Source: Symbiobacterium sp040797425 (GTDB lineage: Bacteria; Bacillota; Sulfobacillia; Symbiobacteriales; Symbiobacteriaceae). Taken from it: a DNA stretch of 64,000 bases. The stretch spans positions 1-64,000 of the forward strand of contig NZ_JBFNEH010000014.1 in the NCBI RefSeq assembly GCF_040797425.1, given 5' to 3'. The notes under the pieces are model-generated. The model ran no database searches. It had not been told where the DNA came from and saw only the letters and a program-made list of their open reading frames with translations. This document shows positions 34,901 through 42,900 of this stretch, in pieces. Numbering within the stretch: position 1 is the stretch's first letter; every line of letters begins with the position of its first letter. A program made the position numbers and the translations under genes.

Positions 34901-35361
34901 TCGGCAACACGGCGGTGGTGGACACGCCCACGTTCTTCTACGGGCTCCGGCCCGGCGAGGAGACGCGGGTGGAGATCGAGCGGGGCAAGACGCTGATCAT
35001 CAAGCTGATCGACGTGCGGGACCCGAAGCCCAACGGCATGCGGGAGGTGCTCTTCGAGCTGAACGGCTTCCCCCGGGAGGTCGAGGTGCCCGACGCCCGC
35101 CTGGCCGAGGCCGGCGTGCGCCGCCCGAAGGCGAGGAAGGGCGACCCGAACCAGCTCGGCGCCTCGATGCCCGGCAGGGTGGTCAAGGTGCTGGTCTCCC
35201 CCGGCGACGAGGTGGCCAAGGGGGTCCAGCTGGTGGTCACCGAGGCGATGAAGATGGAGAACGTGCTCACCGCCCCCCGGGACTGCAGGGTGGCCGAGGT
35301 GCTGGTCCGGGAGGGCGACCGGGTGGAGGCCGGCGACCTGCTCGTGCGGCTGGAGGGTTGA
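31924..35361 (+). CDS. pyc: Pyruvate carboxylase
   Basis: A 1145-residue biotin enzyme that carboxylates pyruvate to oxaloacetate using ATP and bicarbonate. The domains are in normal order: biotin carboxylase (residues 1 to about 450, with KAVLGGGGRGMRVV ATP-grasp loop and MEVNPRIQVEHTVTEE active-site block), carboxyltransferase (about 520-800, TDTTMRDAHQSLLATR and HLHTHDTAG), a conserved PYC-OADA region, and the C-terminal biotinyl domain with EAMKMEN; the biotinyl lysine is residue 1110. ATG at 31924 follows GGGGTGAG. Full-length and intact. Anaplerotic role feeding the TCA cycle and amino-acid synthesis. Confidence 0.97.
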   Translation: MPAFRRILVANRGEIAIRIFRACTELGKQTVAIYSEQDSFSLHRYKADEAYLIGEGKGPVEAYLDMEGIIRLARQHDVDAIHPGYGFLAENAAFARLCGENGIAFIGPDPEHLEMFGDKVAARRIAQEAGLPLLRGTDRPVASTREALAFAREVGYPVIVKAVLGGGGRGMRVVRSDAELVAALERAGSEARAAFGSGDLYLEQYVERPRHIEVQVMADRYGNVIHLYERDCSVQRRHQKVVEIAPSLALTEPQRQEICGAAVRLVARVGYVGAGTVEFLVDQSGRFYFMEVNPRIQVEHTVTEEITGLDIVQAQIRIAEGARLDEALGVASQAQVNRHGYAIQCRVTTEDPTNDFLPDTGRILAYRSPGGPGVRLDGDNGFAGAEIGPYYDSLLVKATTWGLTFEAAAAKMSRVLQEFRIRGVKTNIPFLLNVVRHPRFLAGDLDTNFIANTPELFQFAPRRDRGTKLLRYIGSVVVNGGPGVPPGAKPPARGHVPIPQVDGPVPSGARQVLLERGAQGFVEWIRSQKRLLVTDTTMRDAHQSLLATRVRTRDMLAIAPATARLAAGLFSLELWGGATYDTALRFLKEDPWERLELLREAIPNIPFQMLLRGANAVGYANYPDNLVQAFVKEAAAAGIDIFRIFDSLNWLPNMRPAIEAVRSEGKVAEVALCYTGDITDPTRTKYDLKYYVNLARELEAAGAQIIAIKDMSGLLKPRAATMLISALKQEVGVPLHLHTHDTAGTGLATLLAAAAAGVDIVDAALSSLSGLTSQPSLNTLVAALQGDERDTGLDPAGLQQLADYWQEVRRWYAPWESGLAATSAETYLHEMPGGQVSNLRQQAASLGLGNRWPEVVQAYRTANLALGDIVKVTPSSKAVGDLALFMVQNGIRTPEELIERGESLAFPESVVHLLSGYMGQPPGGWPADLQRVVLKGREAITVRPGELLPPIDFTAKQQELSEKLGRPASRREVLSEIMFPGLVEELARHQEEFGNTAVVDTPTFFYGLRPGEETRVEIERGKTLIIKLIDVRDPKPNGMREVLFELNGFPREVEVPDARLAEAGVRRPKARKGDPNQLGASMPGRVVKVLVSPGDEVAKGVQLVVTEAMKMENVLTAPRDCRVAEVLVREGDRVEAGDLLVRLEG

Positions 35362-35425
35362 TCGGGCGCCCCTCACCGGCGACCTGCCCGTCCGGCGCGC
35401 GGAGCGGAATGAACGGCATGGCGAA

Positions 35426-35459
35426 GGCCGGCGGCCGCCTCGTGGGGTGGCCGCCGGCC
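35426..35459. terminator. Terminator between convergent pyc and MerR gene
   Basis: Perfect 11-bp GC stem (35426-35436 with 35449-35459), 12-base loop, located between the two convergent stop codons. No long T-run. Confidence 0.65.
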
Positions 35460-35478
35460 GCTGTGTGGTTCCGCTCCT

Positions 35479-36207
35479 CTAATCGTGCGAGACCGCCTGC
35501 TTGATGTACCGGTAGAGTTCGCCATCCATGCCGAAGATCAGCCCCGCATCGGGGTTCTCCCGATAGTACCGCTCCGCCGCCTGCGTGAGCGGTTCGTCGG
35601 CAGGCAGCAGCGCCCCGGTCGCCTCCTTCCAGCGCCGGGCCAGGGCGATGACCTCGGGGTCGTCCGGCGGCTTGCCGGCGCTCAGGCAGCGGCGGAACTC
35701 GGAGACCAGCCGCCGGCCTGTTTCGAACAGCCGCTGCTGCTCAGCAGGGTCCAGCGCCAGGTAGCGCCGCCGCAGGTCCTCCACCTGTTCCCGGCGGAAA
35801 TGCGGGCTCCGCGTGAGGGTCAGCGCGTGGGCCACGGCCATGATCTCCTCCGTGGAGACCGGCCGTCCACGCTGCAGGTGTTCGTAGATGCGCCGCACGC
35901 GGTCCCGCACCTCAGTCAGCGCCGCGATCTCCGCGTCCAGCCTGTTCAGCTGCAGCTCCAGCATCTCCCGGGGGTCAGCGCCCCGGTCGCTGATCATCGC
36001 CCTGATCTCGCCCAGCGAGAAGCCGAGCTGCTTGAGGGAGATGATCTGCAGGAGCGTGCGCACGTCCTCATCCGAGTACACCCGGTGCCCCGACTCCGTG
36101 GTGTGCGACGGCGAGAACAGGCCGATCCGGTCGTAGTGGTGCAGCGTCCGCACCGTCAGCCCGACACGCCGGGCCAGTTCGCCGATCTTCCAGCCGCGCC
36201 CGCTCAC
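35479..36207 (-). CDS. MerR-family regulator with TipA-S-like C-terminal domain
   Basis: A 242-residue transcription activator. The N-terminal winged helix (WKIGELARRVGLTVRTLHHY, residues 6-25; then DRIGLFSPSHTTESGHRVY) is the MerR signature. A dimerisation coiled coil spans about residues 80-115. The C-terminal half (about 120-240) has the all-helical TipA-S/TipAS antibiotic-recognition pattern, including HFRREQVEDLRRRYLALDP and RWKEATG. Such regulators (TipAL, Mta) bind diverse drugs or hydrophobic molecules. GTG start behind GGAAGGGGGAGG. It is divergent from hslO with a MerR-type promoter between them, so it most likely controls hslO and itself. Confidence 0.9.
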   Translation of the reverse strand: MSGRGWKIGELARRVGLTVRTLHHYDRIGLFSPSHTTESGHRVYSDEDVRTLLQIISLKQLGFSLGEIRAMISDRGADPREMLELQLNRLDAEIAALTEVRDRVRRIYEHLQRGRPVSTEEIMAVAHALTLTRSPHFRREQVEDLRRRYLALDPAEQQRLFETGRRLVSEFRRCLSAGKPPDDPEVIALARRWKEATGALLPADEPLTQAAERYYRENPDAGLIFGMDGELYRYIKQAVSHD

Positions 36208-36265
36208 CCGCCTCCCCCTTCCGCAGCGCCGCGCCCTCCGCCGCAGCTTTCGCCATCTCCGGGGG

Positions 36266-36296
36266 TTGAACCTGACGTAGCGTCAGGTTCTATACT
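36266..36296 (+). promoter_or_regulatory. MerR-type promoter/operator of hslO
   Basis: -35 TTGAAC (36266-36271), a 19-base spacer and -10 TATACT (36291-36296). The spacer is filled by a perfect dyad GAACCTGACG-TAG-CGTCAGGTTC (36268-36290). A 19-bp spacer with a centred dyad is the known hallmark of promoters that MerR proteins untwist. Confidence 0.88.
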
Positions 36297-36339
36297 CGGT
36301 GGCGAACCAGCCTGGTGGAGAGCGAGGGGATGTCTTGTC

Positions 36340-37200
36340 ATGGAAAACTATATCATCAGGACGCTGGCCTTCAACCGCAGCGTCCGGATCATGTTCGCCG
36401 AGACCACCGGCATCGCCCGGGCCGTCTGCAGTCAGGGACAGGTGAGCGGCCGGGCCCTGCGCGCGGCGCTGGCCACCACGGTGACGGCCGCGGGCCTGCT
36501 CTGCGGCACCTTGAAGGACCACCAGCGCCTGAGCCTCAAGGTGGGGGCGAGCAGGCCGGGCTGCCGGATCTTCGCCGAGGTCGACTCCGGCGGCAACGTC
36601 CGGGGCTACCTCAGCGACGAGTGGCAGACGGTTCCTGCACCCGAGATCGCCGGGTTGTCGCTGCCGGAGCTGATCGGCACCGGCGGATCCCTCCAGGTGA
36701 TCAAGGACCTGGGGATGTACCGGGGGTTCACGGGCATCACCGACATGCCGTACGGGAACATCGTGGATGACCTCGCCCACTACTTCCGCCAGAGCGAGCA
36801 GACACCCACCTGCTTCGTCTGCCACGTGGAGTTCGACGGGGACGACGAGATCGTCGCCTGCCGCGGTGCGATGGCGCAGCTGCTGCCGGGGGCGGACGAG
36901 GACAGCCTCCGCGAGGTCGAGGGCATCCTCCGCGCCCCCGCGGTAGCAGACCCGGAACGGCCTGTGTCCGAGCTGCCCGCGCTGCTGCCGGCCGACACGG
37001 CTCTCCTGGGCATCGCCCCCCTTCGGGCGTCGTGCGGCTGCTCTCGGGAGATGTTCTACCCCATGCTGATGAGCCTGGGCGTGGCGGACCTGAAGGATGC
37101 GGTGGCGTCCAACCGGAGCCTGGACGTCGTCTGCCACGCCTGTGGCTGCCGGTACTCGTTCGCGCCCGAAGAGGTGGCCGCGCTGCTCCCCCGGAACTAG
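36340..37200 (+). CDS. hslO: Redox-regulated molecular chaperone Hsp33
   Basis: A 286-residue chaperone that is activated by oxidation and prevents aggregation of unfolding proteins. The N-terminal domain opens with the typical NYIIRTLAFNRSVRIMFAET and has the GGSLQVIKDLG..GFTGI block. The C-terminal redox switch has all four zinc cysteines: C232-x-C234 and C265-x-x-C268. ATG at 36340. The gene has its own MerR-type promoter, an unusual control arrangement for Hsp33. Convergent with the AAA ATPase gene across a strong hairpin. Confidence 0.96.
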   Translation: MENYIIRTLAFNRSVRIMFAETTGIARAVCSQGQVSGRALRAALATTVTAAGLLCGTLKDHQRLSLKVGASRPGCRIFAEVDSGGNVRGYLSDEWQTVPAPEIAGLSLPELIGTGGSLQVIKDLGMYRGFTGITDMPYGNIVDDLAHYFRQSEQTPTCFVCHVEFDGDDEIVACRGAMAQLLPGADEDSLREVEGILRAPAVADPERPVSELPALLPADTALLGIAPLRASCGCSREMFYPMLMSLGVADLKDAVASNRSLDVVCHACGCRYSFAPEEVAALLPRN

Positions 37201-37267
37201 CCCCTGACCTGGCGGGCGACGGATGTGCCGACGGTCTGTCCCGCGGTTGACGGCATGACAGAGAGAC

Positions 37268-37293
37268 CCGGCCGCCCGGGGGTGGGCGGCCGG
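37268..37293. terminator. Terminator between convergent hslO and AAA ATPase gene
   Basis: Perfect 10-bp stem CCGGCCGCCC/GGGCGGCCGG (37268-37277 with 37284-37293) with 6-base loop between two convergent stops. Confidence 0.65.
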
Positions 37294-37299
37294 TCGCCG

Positions 37300-38628
37300 T
37301 TACTTCCGTTTCGCCTCCAGTTCATCCACGAACTGCCGGGCGGCGCGACCCGAGAGCCCGTTCTGCCACAGGGCCCAGCGCCGGGCGGCGTCCCGGAGCT
37401 CCTCCCGCCCGATCGGCAGCCCCCGCCGGGCGGCCAGGTGCTCGACGATCGCCAGGTACTCGTCCTGGTCCGGACGCAGGAACAGGATCGTCCGGCCGAA
37501 CCGGTCCGCCAGCGAGAGCCGCTCCTCCAGGGCGTCCTGGCCGTGCACCTCCGCCTCCTCGGGGCTGCTGCGGTCGGCCCAGCGCTCGGGCACCATGTGC
37601 CGGCGGTTGGAGGTGACGTAGAGCAGCAGGTTGGGCGGGCGCCGCTCCAGGGCCCCCTCCAGGAGCGATTTGAAGGCCCGGTAGTCGGCGTCGTCGGCCT
37701 CGAAGGTGAGGTCGTCCAGGAAGAGGATGAACCGCTGCGGGTGCCGGCGCACGATGCGGTAGAGTTCGCCCAGGCTCCCAAGTTTGTCCCGACCCACCTC
37801 CAGCAGCCTCAGGCCGGACTCGCCGTAGCGGGGCGCCATGGCGCGGACCAGCGAGGACTTGCCCGTGCCCCTGGGGCCGTAGAGCAGCAGGTTCTGGCCG
37901 GCGCCGCCCCGCAGGAAGGCTTCGGTGTTCTCCCGGACCGCCGCTTTCTGCTCCACCAGCCCGGCCAGGTCGTCCAGGTCCACCAGGTCGGGCTGATCGA
38001 CCACCTGCAGCCGCTCGCCGTCCCACGTGAGGAACCAGGAGCAGGCCACGACGCCGCAGCCGTGGGTGCGGTGGAACCCGGCCAGCTCGTCCACCATGGC
38101 GGCCCAGTCGTCTGCGCCGGCCAGCCGGCGGGCCATCTCCCGGAAGGCCGGCGCGAGGAAGGGGCCGGCCGGCGTGGACAGGCGGCCCGAACGGGCCGGA
38201 TGGTTGGCGTCCGGGGAAGTCTCCCTGACGCCGGACCAGGTCGGGAGTCCGCCCTCCGGCCATTCCCCGGCCAGGGCCCGGCACCGCGGGCCGGAGAAGG
38301 CGAACAGCTCCCGCAGGATGCGCAGGTCCCAGGCGGCGGCCTCCCGCAGCGGGGCCGGCACGGCGCCCGCCGCGGCCGCCCGCGTGAACGCGTTCTCCGC
38401 CCGCAGCACGTGGTGGAGCAGATAGTCCTGCCAGGCGTCCCCAGTGGGGCCCGCAACCGGTTCGAGCGCGTACAGGGTGCGGACCAGCCCGAGGTAGGCC
38501 GTGCGCACCCGCTCGCCGCCCCGGGGCATGGCGGTCAGAAAGTCCGCCATCGCCTTGCCAGGCGATGTATCCAGCAGGGTGTGGTAGAGTACAAGGGATT
38601 CAACGCTCGCTCGCGATGGTGCGGCCAA
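37300..38628 (-). CDS. DUF815-type AAA+ ATPase
   Basis: A 442-residue ATPase. The N-terminal 190 residues are helical and poorly characterised. The C-terminal AAA domain has Walker A YGPRGTGKSSLVRA (about residue 255), Walker B FILFLDDLTFE (about residue 302), a sensor-1 segment LYVTSNRRHMVPE and the arginine-rich LADRFGRTILF block, all typical of DUF815 proteins. Substrate unknown; family members are predicted chaperone-like or remodelling ATPases. TTG start at 38628 is supported by AAAGGGGGAG 6 bases upstream. A coiled-coil gene on the same strand 60 bases upstream may encode a partner. Confidence 0.85.
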   Translation of the reverse strand: MAAPSRASVESLVLYHTLLDTSPGKAMADFLTAMPRGGERVRTAYLGLVRTLYALEPVAGPTGDAWQDYLLHHVLRAENAFTRAAAAGAVPAPLREAAAWDLRILRELFAFSGPRCRALAGEWPEGGLPTWSGVRETSPDANHPARSGRLSTPAGPFLAPAFREMARRLAGADDWAAMVDELAGFHRTHGCGVVACSWFLTWDGERLQVVDQPDLVDLDDLAGLVEQKAAVRENTEAFLRGGAGQNLLLYGPRGTGKSSLVRAMAPRYGESGLRLLEVGRDKLGSLGELYRIVRRHPQRFILFLDDLTFEADDADYRAFKSLLEGALERRPPNLLLYVTSNRRHMVPERWADRSSPEEAEVHGQDALEERLSLADRFGRTILFLRPDQDEYLAIVEHLAARRGLPIGREELRDAARRWALWQNGLSGRAARQFVDELEAKRK

Positions 38629-38688
38629 GGCAGGCTCCCCCTTTCGGTGGGGGGATATTGGCGAAGGGCCCGCCCAACTCCTGCCCGG

Positions 38689-39171
38689 CTACTTCCCCTT
38701 GCGCTCCAGCCGGTAGATCTTCTCGTCCAGTTCGAGCCACTTGGCGCCCAGGTACTGCAGGTGCTCCTCGATGCGCTTCAGGCGCGCCTCCAGGTCGGTG
38801 GCACGCCCGCCGCGGGCGCCCCGGCCGTGCGGAGCACCGCCGTGGGAACCGTGCGATCCGCCGCAGCGGCACTCAGCGTCGGGATCCCCCGGCCCGCCCT
38901 CGTGGCGGCCGGGGCCATCCTGTTCACGGCCGCCCCATTCGCCGGTGTCACCGCCCGGCTCGCCGCCCGGGACGCCTTCCGGTGCCGGGTGATCACCCTC
39001 GCCGCGCTCTCCGCCCTCCTCCTCCGCCTGGTCCATCGCAGACATCTTGGCGCGCAAGGCCTCCACATCGCCCTGGACGTCTTTGATCTTGTACCGCAGC
39101 TCCCTCACCTCGCCAATCAGCCCCTCGAGCCGGTTGAAGCTGGCCTTCAGGAGCTCCGTGGTCTCATCCAT
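38689..39171 (-). CDS. Coiled-coil protein with Gly/His-rich linker
   Basis: A 160-residue protein with two coiled-coil segments (about residues 10-47, LLKASFNRLEGLIGEVRELR, and about 124-158, LEARLKRIEEHLQYLGAKWL) joined by a low-complexity linker of about 75 residues rich in Gly, Glu and His, including CRCGGSHGSHGG which could bind metal. ATG at 39171 follows GGGGGTGTCAGT. No family recognised. It is 60 bases upstream of the AAA ATPase on the same strand; acting as a scaffold or regulator of that ATPase is an inference from position only. Confidence 0.7.
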   Translation of the reverse strand: MDETTELLKASFNRLEGLIGEVRELRYKIKDVQGDVEALRAKMSAMDQAEEEGGERGEGDHPAPEGVPGGEPGGDTGEWGGREQDGPGRHEGGPGDPDAECRCGGSHGSHGGAPHGRGARGGRATDLEARLKRIEEHLQYLGAKWLELDEKIYRLERKGK

Positions 39172-39381
39172 ACTGACACCCCCGCCCGCCTAGTATGCCC
39201 CGCGGGTCAGCCAGCCCAGCGGACAGGTCAGCCGCCAAGGCAACGCGGCAAAGACGGACAGGCCGTTGTACTCAGCAGACAGCAAATCCAGCGGCAAGGA
39301 TGATGCCGGGGCAACAAGCCAGGAGGCCGGCCAGGCGGCGTGGTGCGCGCCGGGCCGGCCCTCCGGGGCCCCGTGCGTGGC

Positions 39382-39832
39382 TCAGTTGCTCGACAGGCTG
39401 CCGGTAAAGGTGCTCCGGCTGCCGCTCGTCTCGTGGAGAGAGAGGTAAGCCCTCCAGGTCTTGCCCTGCCACGCGACGTCCTTGAAGTACCCGCCGGGGC
39501 CTTCCCAGCCGTCCTGCTCCAGCGCTTCGAGGCAGGCAGAGGCCGCCGCCTCGTCCACACCGTCGCAGGTGAGCTCGTCTGTAGGAGTTCGTGATCGAAT
39601 GCCAGGGGTCCTCGAGTTCGACCCACTCCCCACCGTCGACCCGGACGCGCGCGCAGACCTGGTAGCCGTAAAGCTGACCAGACCCATCTGCACGCTTCAC
39701 CTGGCTGGCCGCCAGGAAAAGCGGGTCGTGGGTGAAGTGGAGCGGCAGCCCTACCACCTGCTCTTCGGGCAGGTTCTTGACGCGGCCCAGGGTCGTCGTA
39801 ATGGTCACGTTCTGCGGCTTGCCGAAGTCCAC
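39382..39832 (-). pseudogene. Frameshifted small gene of unknown function
   Basis: Two overlapping minus-strand frames make sense only when joined. The first (from GTG 39832) reads VDFGKPQNVTITTTLGRVKN and on to VELEDPWHSITNSY; the second, shifted by one base near 39585, reads DELTCDGVDEAAASACLEAL, then GYFKDVAWQGKTWRAYLSLH and stops at 39382. The codon use and composition after the junction in the first frame are random-looking (Arg- and Gly-rich), while the second frame continues a normal acidic protein. A single-base indel, real or a sequencing error, explains this. Upstream of the GTG the frame remains open and protein-like (NYRRILAAE) to a stop, so the N-terminus may also be lost. No family recognised. 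Confidence 0.6.
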
Positions 39833-39921
39833 TTCGGCCGCCAGGATCCGCCGATAGTTAGGGTTTCGCTCAGTTCAGTTGTGTTATTGCTGTCCCACGC
39901 CCATGTTCCGCATATACAGAT

Positions 39922-39952
39922 GACCGGGGACGGTCTTCATCCGTCCCCGGTC
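39922..39952 (-). terminator. Terminator after S-layer gene
   Basis: Perfect 12-bp stem GACCGGGGACGG/CCGTCCCCGGTC (39922-39933 with 39941-39952), 7-base loop, directly after the stop at 39961. Confidence 0.75.
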
Positions 39953-39960
39953 CTCTCTTC

Positions 39961-42900
39961 TCAACGCCACTCGCCCGGGGCCACTTTGTCCAGCAGCCGC
40001 TTGATCACCGTCGCCGCCTCCGCCCGGGTGGTCTGCTCCAGCGGGGCGAACGTACTGTCGGAACGGCCCTTCATCAGCCCCTCGGCCACGGCGAAGCGGA
40101 CGCCGTCCTGCGCCCACGGGGCCACCTGGTCCCAGTCGGCCATCCGGGACAGCCGCTCGCCGGTCTCCCGGTCCAGCGAGCCAGGCAGGTTCAGCCGGTC
40201 GGCCATGCGGCTCAGCACCACCGCCAGCTCCTGGCGGGTCACCGGCACGTCCGGCCGGAAGGTGCCGTCCGGGTAGCCCGTCATGATGCCCGACCGGATG
40301 GCCCCGCCGATTTCGGCGGCCAGCGGGTCATAGGGCGAGATGTCGTAGTAGACCCGGGCGAACCGGTCGTCCTGGCCCAGTTTCAGCGCCCGCGTGAGGA
40401 TGGCGGCCAGCTGCCCTCGGGTGATCGGCTGGCTTGGCGCAAACCGGGTGGGCGAGACTCCCCGGAGCACCTGCCGGGCGGCCATCTCGTGCACGATGGC
40501 GTAGGCCCAGTGGCCCGGCGGCACGTCCTCGAAGCGGTTCTCGTAGGCCAGCAGCACCGTGACCCCGGTGGTCGTCTGCGCCACCTCGATCCGGTCGCCT
40601 TCCGGCGCCAGGCGGCCGCCCAGCGGCTGGAGCTGGCTCGTCGGGTCCGTCTGGGCAAAAATCGCCAGGGTGACGGCTTCCACCGGGTCGGTCACCGGTA
40701 CCGGATAGCTCAGCAGCAGCGGGCTCGGCAGCGTGGCGATGGGGGTCGTGGCCCCGCTGGCGGCGATGCGCACCAGCGAGACCTGAAGCGGTTCGCCCAC
40801 CTGCCGGTAGCCGCCCACGCCCGTCCAGACCTCCAGGTAGCGGTTGTCGATCTGCCCCTCCGCCAGCACCACGGCCAGGCGCTCGTCCGCCGCCAGTTTC
40901 AGGTCTGCCACCAGCTCAGGGGTGAGGGTGACCGCACCCAGGCGGGAGGAGACGGTCACCGTTGCACCGGCGCCCGCCGCCCGCTGCAGGGCCGCGGCGT
41001 CCAGCAGCGCTACGCCGTAAGGCTGGTCGTCCAGGCGCACCACCACGGTGCGCTCGGCCTCGGGCACCTCGGCGGCCAGCAGCGACGCCACGGCAGCGCC
41101 CATATCCAGATCAGTCACTACAGCAGCGGCCACCTGGTCCGGCTGGGCCCCCGCGGGCGCCACGCTCTGCGCCAGGGACTTCTCCGCGCTGGTGGCCGGG
41201 CAGGCGAGCACACCCCCCTCACCCTCTTCGCAGAGGCCAACCGCCTCGGGCGGCTCCGTCCGGAAGGCGCTGACCAGCTCCGCGTCGGAGCCGCTCCCGC
41301 GCGTGGCCTGGATCCGGTAGGTGTAGCGGGTGGCCGGCTGCAGGCCGGTCAGCGTCACCGAATGCCGGGTGCCGTAGCCGGCGCTGCGGCTCTGCTCCTC
41401 GCCGCCATCGGGCCGGTAGTAGACCGTGGCCTCCGCCGTGTCGTCCGTCTCGAACCGCAGGGTGGCCCACTCGGCGCCGGTCTCCACCTCCACCGCGCCG
41501 ATGGCCATCGGCCCCGGCTCACGGGTGAGGTTGATCGTGTAGACCTTGCTGGTGCCGTTCTCCGCCACCACCGTGACCGTGATGCGGTTGAGGCCCACCT
41601 TTAGGTCCTGGTTGCCCTCCACCCAGACCTTGCTCCAGGCGTCGCCCGCCTGGGCGTTCACGGTCACCTCGGTGACGTCGTAGGGCACGGTGGCGGTGTA
41701 GCTCGTCCGGTCAGGCCGGAACTCGGGCTGCAGCTTGCCCGGGCTGATGGAGAGGTCGACCAGCTCCGCCACGGTGGACTTGGCCCGCAGGAAGACCAGC
41801 AGGTAGGGCTTCCGGATGCCAGTGGCCGGCGAGTAGACCTCCACCTCCACCTCGCCGCCGCCGTCGCTCAGCGTGACGGGGGGCGAGGGCTTGCCGCTCT
41901 GGGCCTCCACCCAGTTGCTCTGCGGGTCGTCGGCCCGGCGCACCCGGATGCGCACATCCGGGTCCTGGGCGGTGGCGGTCACCTGCACCTGCGGCAGCCA
42001 GCCGGAGTAGACGACGCTGTAGCTGAGCACGTGCCGGTCAAAGGGCGGCGTCATGGTGCCCGCGGACGGTGCGAGCCCGGTGAGCCACAGGTCGTTCACG
42101 ATGAGGTCGAAGGGCCGCAGGGAGGTGCCGCCCTCGGCATCGGTGGCCCGGACCGTGATCGTTGCGGTGCCGATCTTGCCCTCCACCGGCCGGAGCTGCA
42201 GCTTCCACTGCCCCGGGGCGACGGGCTTCACGATGATGTGCTCGGGATCGTTGGGCACCAGGCCCGGGTTGGCCGAGGTCACCTCGAGGGTGATCTGGGA
42301 GACGTCGGAATCCACGTCGGTGACCGTGATGTCGATCTCGTCGGTGATCTGGCCGATCTCGGTGCCCATGGTGGGGATCGGGGCGATCACCGGCGCGTCG
42401 TTGACCGCACGCACGTTGATGGTGAACTTCTGCCAGGGCGAGGCGTTCACGCCGCCGTAGTCGGTCCCGCCGTCGTCCACCAGCCGTACCTCCACCTCCG
42501 CGGTGCCGAAGGCGTCAGGCGCCGGGGTGTAGGTCAGGGTGCCGTTGGGCGCAACCGCCGGGCCCTCGGCGAAGAGGTCGGGGTTGTCCGTGACGACCTC
42601 GAACCAGACCTTCTGGTTCTCCTCGTAGGGCCCGGGGGTGATGGCCGTGGCCCAGTTGACCACCTTCTGCGGGCCGGCGTCCTCGTCCACGGTCTGGTTG
42701 GGGCCCTTCACGAAGGAGGGGGCATCGTTCACGGGCGTCACGATCAGCCGGAAGCTGCGGCTGGCCGAGGCGTACCCGTCGGAGATGGTGAGGGTGATGG
42801 TCGCCGTGCCGTACCGGTCCTTGGCCGGGTTGGCAGCGATGCTGGCCGTGCCGTACCAGTCGGAGTCGCCCTCCGTGAAGCCCTTCATCACCACCGAGAG

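Noticed and set aside
31825..35376. A minus-strand open frame of nearly 1200 codons opposite pyc
   Set aside because: Same composition artefact, antisense of an intact pyruvate carboxylase gene.
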